This document shows positions 44,970 to 52,311 of a stretch of 64,000 nt of DNA, piece by piece. A program made the position numbers and the translations under genes. The stretch is from Pedobacter sp. BAL39 (lineage in GTDB: Bacteria; Bacteroidota; Bacteroidia; Sphingobacteriales; Sphingobacteriaceae): positions 186,001 to 250,000 of the forward strand of contig NZ_ABCM01000005.1 of assembly GCF_000170795.1 (NCBI RefSeq), written 5' to 3'. The notes below the pieces were generated by a model. That model ran no database searches. It saw nothing but the letters and a program-made list of their open reading frames with translations, and was not told the DNA's origin. How positions within the stretch are numbered: position 1 is the first letter of the stretch; every line of letters begins with the position of its first letter.

Positions 44970-46880
44970 GTGAGGAGTTTAATTTATGGCTTCTTAAACC
45001 TAAAAGGACCAATCCGGCCTTCCATTCCTGAAAAGATGGAAAAAGCAATTCTTCCTGATCACTGGAGTCAAAAAAAAATATGGCTGCATGAGAATATTGC
45101 CTTAGGACATATCTCCAGAAAAACAGAGATCAGCCTGCCGCAAGATCAGCTTCCCTATACTGAAGGAGAATATACCATTGTCTGTAGCAGCAGGATTGAT
45201 AACCGGGAATTGCTTTGCGGCAAACTTGGAGTTCCTAAATCTCTGCAAACTGACATCCCTGATGCCCTGATTGTCCTCAAAGCATATCAGAAATGGGGCA
45301 ACGATTGTCCGCCGGAGATTGAGGGAGAGTGGGCCTTCGGCATCTGGGATAACAACAAGAAAGAACTCTTTCTTGCACGTGACTTGTTGGGTAATACGGG
45401 CATATTCTATTTTCATCAACCAGGATCAGCTTTTGTCTTTTCATCATCGGTAAAGGCTTTACTGGCTTTAGATGAAATCCCAAAGATACCAAATGATGCA
45501 TTTATTGCAGGCCGGCTAGCAAATCACCTCTCCCAATTCCAGGATACTGCCTATTCGGGAATCTATGCGCTTGAATCCGGGTATTCCTTAACGCTCAAGG
45601 ACAGAGAGCTGATCAAACGAAAACATACTACACTAAGGGCTTCTACTATAACAGGGATGAGCAAACCCGAGGATTACATAGAATCCTTCCTTGAACATTA
45701 TCAGCGCGCGGTTGATCTGCGCATTAAGGATCAGGACCGGGTAGGCGTTACCTTAAGTGGCGGACTCGACTCGGGTTCAGTGTCAGCTCTTGCCGCTACA
45801 TCATTAAAAGATCGGGGACAGAGATTATCTGCCTATACGTCAATACCGCTTTTTGACACCAGTTTAATGACTACCGATGGAAGGTTCGGTGATGAACGTC
45901 CTTATGCTGATGCAACTGCTGATTTCCATTCCAATATAGACATGAATTATATAGATGGAAAGGATGTATCAATTTTAGATGGCATCTACAGGCATCTGGA
46001 GATCCATGATTCTCCTGGATATGCAGTCCCTAATTTCTTCTGGATTATCGCTATTTTGGAAAAGGCCCGGTCGCATGGAATTCAGACATTACTGACAGGA
46101 CAAGGAGGAAATGGTTCGGTGTCCTGGACAGGAAGCCCTATCAGAATGTCAATTCCAACGATATGGGACAGGGTTATGCGTAAAGAGATCTCGAAAACCA
46201 GTGCATTAATTAATTTATTGAAGTATGCTATGCCCGATTTTATGATCCATTTATATCGTGGCAGACCAGCAACAGCTCATTTGCCAATTCTGATTCCCGC
46301 AAAATCACCAATAAATGCTGATTTTGCGGATCGTATTGACTTACGAGGGCTTTATCATACAGGCTATTTCCATAAAATTCCTAAAAAATTTAACACCCCA
46401 ATAGATAAAAGACTTGCTATCATTTCCCCGGAGAATCAGAGACCGGGCAACGCCTGGCAGGAGAGTGCGTTTGCATTTGATATGGAAATACTGGATCCAA
46501 CAAGAGACCGGAAATTAACTGAATTCTGTCTGGGTATACCAGATACTTTATATCATGACGGAAAATATGATCGCCTGGTTATTCGACAGGCGATGAAAAA
46601 TTTACTCCCTGATAAGGTCAGATTAAATCAAAAAAGAGGAAGACAGGCCGCTGACAGTCCTTACCGACTACAACAATTGCACAAAGAAATGGAAAGCCTT
46701 TTAGAAGCATTTCAACGATCTGAAATTGTTTCCAAACGGATCGATCTGACAATAATGAAATCCTCTCTGAAAGTAATTACACATCATGTAGATAATGTAG
46801 ATATAGATCTGCATTGTTCTATTTTATTACGCGGAATTACCACAGGATTGTTTCTATTAAGGTTTGAAAACAAAATTTAA
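44970..46880 (+). CDS. Lasso-peptide macrolactam synthetase (asparagine-synthetase homologue, C protein)
   Basis: The start is GTG at 44970, right after the PqqD-like stop. The 636-residue protein has a glutaminase-like N-terminal domain without the catalytic Cys2, as is usual for lasso cyclases, with EGEWAFGIWDNNKKELFLAR and LLGNTGIFYF in it. The synthetase domain has the ATP-pyrophosphatase loop VTLSGGLDSGSVSALAA about residue 265. It adenylates an Asp or Glu side chain in the core and closes the amide ring with the new N-terminus. Other clues are the conserved segment RMSIPTIWDRV and the C-terminal helical part. Confidence 0.92.
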   Translation: MRSLIYGFLNLKGPIRPSIPEKMEKAILPDHWSQKKIWLHENIALGHISRKTEISLPQDQLPYTEGEYTIVCSSRIDNRELLCGKLGVPKSLQTDIPDALIVLKAYQKWGNDCPPEIEGEWAFGIWDNNKKELFLARDLLGNTGIFYFHQPGSAFVFSSSVKALLALDEIPKIPNDAFIAGRLANHLSQFQDTAYSGIYALESGYSLTLKDRELIKRKHTTLRASTITGMSKPEDYIESFLEHYQRAVDLRIKDQDRVGVTLSGGLDSGSVSALAATSLKDRGQRLSAYTSIPLFDTSLMTTDGRFGDERPYADATADFHSNIDMNYIDGKDVSILDGIYRHLEIHDSPGYAVPNFFWIIAILEKARSHGIQTLLTGQGGNGSVSWTGSPIRMSIPTIWDRVMRKEISKTSALINLLKYAMPDFMIHLYRGRPATAHLPILIPAKSPINADFADRIDLRGLYHTGYFHKIPKKFNTPIDKRLAIISPENQRPGNAWQESAFAFDMEILDPTRDRKLTEFCLGIPDTLYHDGKYDRLVIRQAMKNLLPDKVRLNQKRGRQAADSPYRLQQLHKEMESLLEAFQRSEIVSKRIDLTIMKSSLKVITHHVDNVDIDLHCSILLRGITTGLFLLRFENKI

Positions 46881-46893
46881 ATTGCTACTTTCG
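46863..46893 (+). promoter_or_regulatory. Possible internal promoter before the precursor gene
   Basis: A TTTG element (46863-46866) inside the 3' end of the cyclase gene is followed after 19 bases by TACTTTCG (46886-46893), one base off TAnnTTTG. The spacing fits a Bacteroidota promoter and would give the precursor its own message with a leader of about 35 to 45 bases. Confidence 0.4.
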
Positions 46894-46936
46894 GCATAAG
46901 GTCTCAACATCGAGAACAAATTATAAAAACTAGATT

Positions 46937-47083
46937 ATGCAAGAAGAAAAAAAAATCAACTCACAAGAGGAGAAAAAAAGCTGGGAACAACCTAAACTGA
47001 CTGAGGGAAACATTGATGAGTTAACTTTAAACAACTCGTTCGACTCCTTAAACAAATTTGACGGACTTTGGTACACGTCATAG
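46937..47083 (+). CDS. Putative lasso-peptide precursor, 48 residues
   Basis: This short gene sits between the cyclase and the B2 peptidase, where lasso precursors are usually found. Residues 1-31 look like a leader: charged (MQEEKKINSQEEKKS), then Trp16-x-x-Pro19-x-Leu21 and Gly24-x5-Thr30, resembling the YxxPxLxxxGx5T leader consensus with Trp for Tyr and one residue fewer before Gly. The last part reads NNSFDSLNKFDGLWYTS (32-48). Thr30 would usually be the next-to-last leader residue, putting Asn32 first, but then the acidic residues fall at core positions 5 and 11 rather than 7-9. Ser34 as residue 1 would give a nine-residue ring to Asp42 and a six-residue tail. The C-terminal Ser48 recalls paeninodin-type precursors. 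Confidence 0.85.
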   Translation: MQEEKKINSQEEKKSWEQPKLTEGNIDELTLNNSFDSLNKFDGLWYTS

Positions 47084-47090
47084 AGCAACG

Positions 47091-47132
47091 CGGGTTTAAG
47101 GTTTTCTAAATCAACCTTACGCCCGTTTTATT
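47091..47132 (+). terminator. Hairpin terminator or attenuator directly after the precursor gene
   Basis: CGGGTTTAAGGTT (47091-47103) pairs with AACCTTACGCCCG (47113-47125) through 13 positions with one mismatch and one GU pair, around a nine-base loop, followed by TTTTATT. It starts seven bases after the precursor stop and lies before the B2 gene. It probably cuts off most transcripts and keeps precursor levels above those of the downstream enzymes. Confidence 0.75.
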
Positions 47133-47171
47133 GAAACGCACTGGCTCAATATCATTACGATCACATTAACT

Positions 47172-47594
47172 TTGTTAAAAAAATTATTCAGTACTCCACT
47201 TCGCGCTTACATTGATGTATTTGAATGTATTTTCACATCCGCAATAGTACGTCTTGTTATTGGCTTTCTTCCTTTGAGAAAATTTGCAGGCCATCTTGGC
47301 ACTGAAGTAAAAAAGGAAGAGCTCCCTCCTTCCGCAGCATCGAGTATTAATGTTGCCAATGCAGTTTCACGATCAGTACGGGTCATTCCATGGCGATTTA
47401 AATGTTACGAGCAGGCATTCACTGCTAAAGTAATGTTGCGCCGTAGAAAAATTGGGACGCTACTGTTTTTTGGTGTCAGAAAAGATCCTGTTACAAGAAA
47501 CATAGAAGCCCATGCCTGGCTGAAAGCAGCCGACAGAATTGTCACCGGGGCAAAAGGCAGCAAATCATTCGAAATTATTGCCATATTTGAATAA
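47172..47594 (+). CDS. Lasso-peptide leader peptidase (transglutaminase-like B2 protein)
   Basis: The likely start is TTG at 47172, which yields a 140-residue protein of normal B2 length with the typical hydrophobic N-terminal region (AIVRLVIGFLPLRKFAGHLG). The catalytic triad of the transglutaminase-like cysteine protease fold is present: Cys78 (IPWRFKCYEQAF), His114 (EAHAWLK) and Asp121 nearby. It cleaves the leader from the precursor when the leader is held by the B1 protein. The upstream frame stays open into the terminator hairpin without another good start. Confidence 0.9.
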   Translation: MLKKLFSTPLRAYIDVFECIFTSAIVRLVIGFLPLRKFAGHLGTEVKKEELPPSAASSINVANAVSRSVRVIPWRFKCYEQAFTAKVMLRRRKIGTLLFFGVRKDPVTRNIEAHAWLKAADRIVTGAKGSKSFEIIAIFE

Positions 47595-47623
47595 AATTCC
47601 ACTACAACATACCCCGTAAAAGA

Positions 47624-49396
47624 TTGAAGATCAAACCAGCCCTTACCTTATTCTTCGAAGATCTAAGACGCATGGCTGCGCTCGTATGGTTATCGGATAA
47701 GAAAAACACACTGATCAACCTCTGTCTTCAGGCAGCACTTTCTTTTTTTCCGGTCGTCACACTTTACCTGATCAAAACATTAATTGAAAACCTGACAAGT
47801 GGCAAAGCTGAACTTGGGCATATTTTTCAACTCATCATCATGTTCGGTATTACGCAGCTGTTGTTGGCAATTTTTACACAATTCAGCACTTATATTGGAA
47901 CCATCCATCAACAGAAATTAACAGATCACCTTTCCGGAGAAGTGCTGACAAAAGCCATTTCCGTAGATTACAGCTACTACGAAAACCCTACATATCACGA
48001 CAACCTCCATTTAGCTCAGCAACAATCTGTACATAAGGCTACCCAACTGCTCAGCAACTTCAATTCATTGCTGCTCAACAGCTGCTCGCTTGTAATGCTG
48101 GTTATACTTTTTTTCAGCATGAATAGTTTGTTTGGCCTGTTATTCATGGGATTGTCTATTCCGCTTGCTGCGATAAAATGGTACTCCGGGATGATGTTTC
48201 TGCGGTTGGAAAAAAGGTTTGTACCTGCTGAACGGGAGGCATCCTACCTGCATCAGGTGATCACCGGAGTGAATTACGCGAAGGAGGTGCGGATATTCGG
48301 ATTTGGAAAAATATTCATTGATAAGTATAATAAAATCCGTTCCTATATACATGATGAGAAAAAGAAGCTCCACCTGAAACTCACCATATTCAGCGTCCTG
48401 GCAGAAACTTTTGAGGTGGTAGCGATGGTAGTCATATTTGGTTTGCTGGCAGAACAGACCTGGCAGGGACAGGTCAGTATCGGGCTATTTGTTCTGTACT
48501 TACAAGGCTTTCAGAGACTTCAGACAACTTCCAGGGGATTTTTACAATCCCTGGTAAACATCTTTCAGCAGCGGATTTTCCTGAAGGATCTTTTCACATT
48601 TTTGGCGTTACCTGCGATTACTAAAAATAAAGGAATGAACTTTCCTCTTTCTGGAAGTGGTCTTGAAATCAAGGATGTTTCTTTTACCTATCCCGAAACG
48701 GAAAATCAGATCCTTCATCAGGTTTCTATGCGCTGCAAGCAGGGAGAAATCATCGCTATCGTTGGCGAGAATGGCTCAGGCAAATCCACATTGGTAAAGT
48801 TACTGGCGAGGCTATATGCCAATCAAACAGGAGAAATCACCATTGGTGGGCTTCCAATCTCAGGAATTGACGATGATTCATTTCATAAAAACAGTATTTT
48901 TCTTTTCCAGGACTTTGAAAAGTATTTTTTTAGCGTAGAAGAGAATATTAAGCTTGCTACAGCACACGAAGAGATTACCGGAGACAGAATGATTAATGCA
49001 GCAAGGCTTTCTGGTGCTCATGATTTTATTACCGGACTAAAAAATGGCTATCAAACCAGGATGGGCAGAATCTTTGACGGCAGCAGCCAATTAAGTGGCG
49101 GGCAATGGCAAAAACTGGCCTTAACAAGAGCTTTTTATAAAGATGCAAAGTTAATTATCCTGGATGAACCGAGTAGCGCATTGGATCCCCAGTCAGAATT
49201 TGACCTGTTTCGCAATATAAAGACCATAGCAAAAGAAAAGGTAATTATTATGGTATCGCACCGGCTTTACAATTTGAAGATGGCAGATCGCATCTATGTA
49301 ATGGACAAGGGAAGTGTTGTTGAGGAAGGGAGTTTTGAAGAGCTGATTCAGCACAATGGAACGTTTAAGAAGCTGTTTGAGCTGCAGCGGTTGTAA
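47624..49396 (+). CDS. ABC exporter of the lasso peptide (D protein)
   Basis: The start is TTG at 47624. This 590-residue half-transporter has six membrane spans in the first 330 residues, then the ATPase domain with Walker A GENGSGKST, signature LSGGQWQKLALTRAF and Walker B LIILDEPSSALDP. There is no N-terminal C39 peptidase, so leader removal must be done by the B2 protein. In lasso clusters this transporter exports the mature peptide and often gives self-immunity. It converges with the nucleotidyltransferase gene with two bases between the stops. Confidence 0.92.
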   Translation: MKIKPALTLFFEDLRRMAALVWLSDKKNTLINLCLQAALSFFPVVTLYLIKTLIENLTSGKAELGHIFQLIIMFGITQLLLAIFTQFSTYIGTIHQQKLTDHLSGEVLTKAISVDYSYYENPTYHDNLHLAQQQSVHKATQLLSNFNSLLLNSCSLVMLVILFFSMNSLFGLLFMGLSIPLAAIKWYSGMMFLRLEKRFVPAEREASYLHQVITGVNYAKEVRIFGFGKIFIDKYNKIRSYIHDEKKKLHLKLTIFSVLAETFEVVAMVVIFGLLAEQTWQGQVSIGLFVLYLQGFQRLQTTSRGFLQSLVNIFQQRIFLKDLFTFLALPAITKNKGMNFPLSGSGLEIKDVSFTYPETENQILHQVSMRCKQGEIIAIVGENGSGKSTLVKLLARLYANQTGEITIGGLPISGIDDDSFHKNSIFLFQDFEKYFFSVEENIKLATAHEEITGDRMINAARLSGAHDFITGLKNGYQTRMGRIFDGSSQLSGGQWQKLALTRAFYKDAKLIILDEPSSALDPQSEFDLFRNIKTIAKEKVIIMVSHRLYNLKMADRIYVMDKGSVVEEGSFEELIQHNGTFKKLFELQRL

Positions 49397-49398
49397 TC

Positions 49399-50598
49399 CT
49401 ATCTTTTATTACCCGTAATCAGGTTATAGGTTAATCGGAAAGGCTTCAGAAGGAACATTACAGGTAAAAGGTATACAGGCAAACGGAAAACTTTGATATC
49501 ATTGGTATTCGGAATCAGCAAATATGCGAGGATTCTCATTTTACGTTTGAGACGACTGAAAATCTTATCGTCATAAGTTAATGCTCCACGAATACCATTG
49601 AAACCCAGATTCTCCGTTTTCTTTATCAAAGGAAAGGCAATTGGAGAATTCAATGAAAACCCTTTAGCAGCAACCTCATTTGCTAAACCATCAATACGAA
49701 TACCAAGCAATTGATCTATAGCGTTCAGTCCGCCGTAAAACAGGCCCCGGTGTCCGAATTTCTCCAGGCTATCACTGAGCAGCTTGTGATCAATATCCTT
49801 GCCGTTCCGATGAATCAGACAAGCCAGGTCGATCAGATATTTAAAAGAATACAAGTGGTCTTTAATCAGATGGTTTGAACCGACGCAAAGCAGCTCATAG
49901 GTCGGTGACAACTTACAAAGTTCCCGTCCCTCATAAAGATACCTCTGTAAGTGGGGAGCAAAAAAGGAATAATGTTCAAAATCTCCATGATAGCGGTCGA
50001 GCAACTTCCATTGTACTTCTATAGAACAATTGATTTGCAGGCTATCCTTTGGCGTCTTAAATACCAGTTCCTTAAAAAAAAAGAGAAAATAATTTAGAAA
50101 GCCATCCGGCACATCGGTCTTAGCTTCAAAGCGCTTTCCCTGGAAATAGTTCCGGATTTTTTTGACGTCATCTTTGTTCACCAGCAGGTCTATATCACTA
50201 CCCTCCCTTGTACCCAGAGCAGGATAGTAAGCAGCGGCAAAACTGACTCCTTTATATGGAATCACCTTAATGTCTAATGCTTCAAAGTCACGCAAAATAG
50301 CTACCAACTGTGTCATGTGATGCATGTTGATCATACTCCTCCTGATTGCCTCTTGCTTTATCATGGTACGGTATGCGTCAGGAATGCTGAGCGGCAATTT
50401 ACTAATCAGATGATAAACAAAGGAGCTGATCGAATGACTCTTTAGCAGCTTATAAAACAACTCCCAATCCATATCAGCACGCTGAATAAACTGCTCAATA
50501 TTTTCAGCCGTCTCTGTTCCGAACTGATATCTGGAGCAGAGAATCACTAAAATTTGTTCATGATTATAGCGTTCCTTAAGTTGGTCTAATGTGAACAT
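49399..50598 (-). CDS. Nucleotidyltransferase-fold protein of lasso-peptide cluster
   Basis: The start is set at ATG 50598 (a TTG at 50616 adds six residues). The roughly 400-residue protein has IKVIPYKGVSFAAAYYPA and the polymerase-beta-type site REGSDIDLLV (Gly139, Ser140, Asp141, Asp143 in numbering from the TTG), the pattern of the uncharacterised nucleotidyltransferase family also found in paeninodin-type lasso clusters. The rest is mostly helical. The reaction and target are not known; it may modify the peptide or a phosphorylated form of it. It faces the ABC gene, so it is transcribed separately. Confidence 0.85.
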   Translation of the reverse strand: MFTLDQLKERYNHEQILVILCSRYQFGTETAENIEQFIQRADMDWELFYKLLKSHSISSFVYHLISKLPLSIPDAYRTMIKQEAIRRSMINMHHMTQLVAILRDFEALDIKVIPYKGVSFAAAYYPALGTREGSDIDLLVNKDDVKKIRNYFQGKRFEAKTDVPDGFLNYFLFFFKELVFKTPKDSLQINCSIEVQWKLLDRYHGDFEHYSFFAPHLQRYLYEGRELCKLSPTYELLCVGSNHLIKDHLYSFKYLIDLACLIHRNGKDIDHKLLSDSLEKFGHRGLFYGGLNAIDQLLGIRIDGLANEVAAKGFSLNSPIAFPLIKKTENLGFNGIRGALTYDDKIFSRLKRKMRILAYLLIPNTNDIKVFRLPVYLLPVMFLLKPFRLTYNLITGNKR

Positions 50599-50676
50599 GA
50601 GTAGTTGAAAATTCAATTGAAAACTCCTTCATGAATAAAGAAGTACAATAGCTCTGTAAGTAAATGACAGGAAAGA

Positions 50677-52299
50677 TTAAAAATCCTGATATAAATTCCT
50701 GAATGTACTTCTGAGCCCGAAAGTAATCAGTCCGGTACTTGTCCTGCCTATGTCTGCGCTTTCTCTACGATAGACGCCCCCTAATTCGAGACGAAGGTTG
50801 TATTTGGGATTCAAAAGATAAGATACCCTTGCCTCACCAAAATACAGATTGGTTTTAATACCCTGACCGATAAAATTTCCATACTGAGACTCTACGGAAT
50901 TATAACTTTTAAAAATATCTTTCCCATAATTCTGATCATCAGCATCCTGTCCATATCTGGCATACATCAGCTGTCCTTGAAAATCAAATCTTCCGTAGCT
51001 ATAGTTCATAATGCCCAATAGCTCTCTGAAGTTTGCACCCATTGGATGAGCCAGTGGCTGGTTCATGGCTGCATAATTGGAGACCCGGTCAAAGTGGGCA
51101 TAAGTATACGGCCGGGCAGTATTAAATTCCGCCAGATAATTCAGACCCTCAACTTTAAACAGGTCCGCACCCCTTAGGCCGACTTGCAGTGCCCATTTGT
51201 TAGCCCAATAGCCCTTATTGCTGAAGAACTCCTTTGCAGTAAATTCATCGATCATAAACTGACCATAAACTGTAGTCTTATCCAGCACCTCGTATTTTGC
51301 ATTTAACCCAAGACGCATTTTATCAGGAGAAGTGGTATTTGCACTCTCTACGGAACGCAGGAATATGAACGGGTGAACATAGTTGAAATCGAAACCTCTT
51401 TTCCCTTCAACTTCCGCATCAGCCCATGTCACTGCCTGGAAGAAACCAATGGAAAATCTGTTAGTAGCATTCCAGTCAAGATAGTGCATAGCTGCCCATT
51501 TTCCTCTATCGCCCAGCCTCCTGTCATTGGTCAGCTTTGGAGCTCCGGGATCCAGCATATAGCCGAAAATAGTTTGGTATTGAATATTTCCCAGCGATGC
51601 CCTTACACGAAGAAAGGAGTAATTTGCAGCAACGTCAGATAACAACATTGATCTGTAACCATCTCCTATAAAGTTCTTGTCATAACCTAATGCAACATTC
51701 AAATGTTTATTGGGTGTGTACGAGAGTAACGCCGTCACGTATGACCAGTCTTTTGTTTTATTGCCGAGCTTGCTACTCGCCATCTGACTTGGGATCACCT
51801 GATTTTTATCGATAAAATCGGTTAGATAATTTGCAAAAACCGCTTGATTTTCAAATCCATTGGTATAAAAAGAGAACTTCTCTCCTACCTTCCCACCAAT
51901 CTGAAATCCCCTGGTATTTAACCAGGTCGTCTTACTTTCATTAAATTCCCTGCCAATCTGAAAATCAGGTAAAAAGTCTGCATACACTTCATAATCTTCA
52001 TCCTTGAAGTTAAACAAGTGCTCCTCTGTGATCTTCCTCCGCACCCATGATCTCCTGTTTAAAGAATCTGTTCCCATTTTCATCAGATGCTCAAAGCGGT
52101 TCATCAAGAGAGAATCATCCGCGTAAAACCCTTTTATGGATGAGTGTGAACGTGTATTGACATCATAAACGGATTTATTTAATTTTTGATAAAACTGGTA
52201 CGAATAAGGAATATTTACATTGGGTGTCTGCGCTTTTGCACCAATGCATACTAGAAAAAATATGCCGAAGCATATCAGGTATTTAAATTTAAATTTCAT
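50677..52299 (-). CDS. Wzi/RemB-like outer-membrane beta-barrel protein
   Basis: This 540-residue protein has a signal peptide (FGIFFLVCIGAKAQ) and then many amphipathic strands with aromatic residues at the ends, as in an outer-membrane barrel; the last strand ends with FRNLYQDF. It resembles Wzi-type capsule attachment barrels and the RemB protein associated with gliding in Flavobacteria. It is the last gene of the capsule locus, 12 bases after the WbpM-like gene, so capsule anchoring or export at the outer membrane is the favoured role. Confidence 0.75.
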   Translation of the reverse strand: MKFKFKYLICFGIFFLVCIGAKAQTPNVNIPYSYQFYQKLNKSVYDVNTRSHSSIKGFYADDSLLMNRFEHLMKMGTDSLNRRSWVRRKITEEHLFNFKDEDYEVYADFLPDFQIGREFNESKTTWLNTRGFQIGGKVGEKFSFYTNGFENQAVFANYLTDFIDKNQVIPSQMASSKLGNKTKDWSYVTALLSYTPNKHLNVALGYDKNFIGDGYRSMLLSDVAANYSFLRVRASLGNIQYQTIFGYMLDPGAPKLTNDRRLGDRGKWAAMHYLDWNATNRFSIGFFQAVTWADAEVEGKRGFDFNYVHPFIFLRSVESANTTSPDKMRLGLNAKYEVLDKTTVYGQFMIDEFTAKEFFSNKGYWANKWALQVGLRGADLFKVEGLNYLAEFNTARPYTYAHFDRVSNYAAMNQPLAHPMGANFRELLGIMNYSYGRFDFQGQLMYARYGQDADDQNYGKDIFKSYNSVESQYGNFIGQGIKTNLYFGEARVSYLLNPKYNLRLELGGVYRRESADIGRTSTGLITFGLRSTFRNLYQDF

Positions 52300-52311
52300 G
52301 TAAATAATTTA

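Noticed and set aside
46937..47083. Core starting at Gly24 of the precursor, because Thr22 would be at position -2
   Set aside because: This puts Asp and Glu at positions 4 and 5, too close for the known rings, and it would cut inside the leader motif bound by B1.
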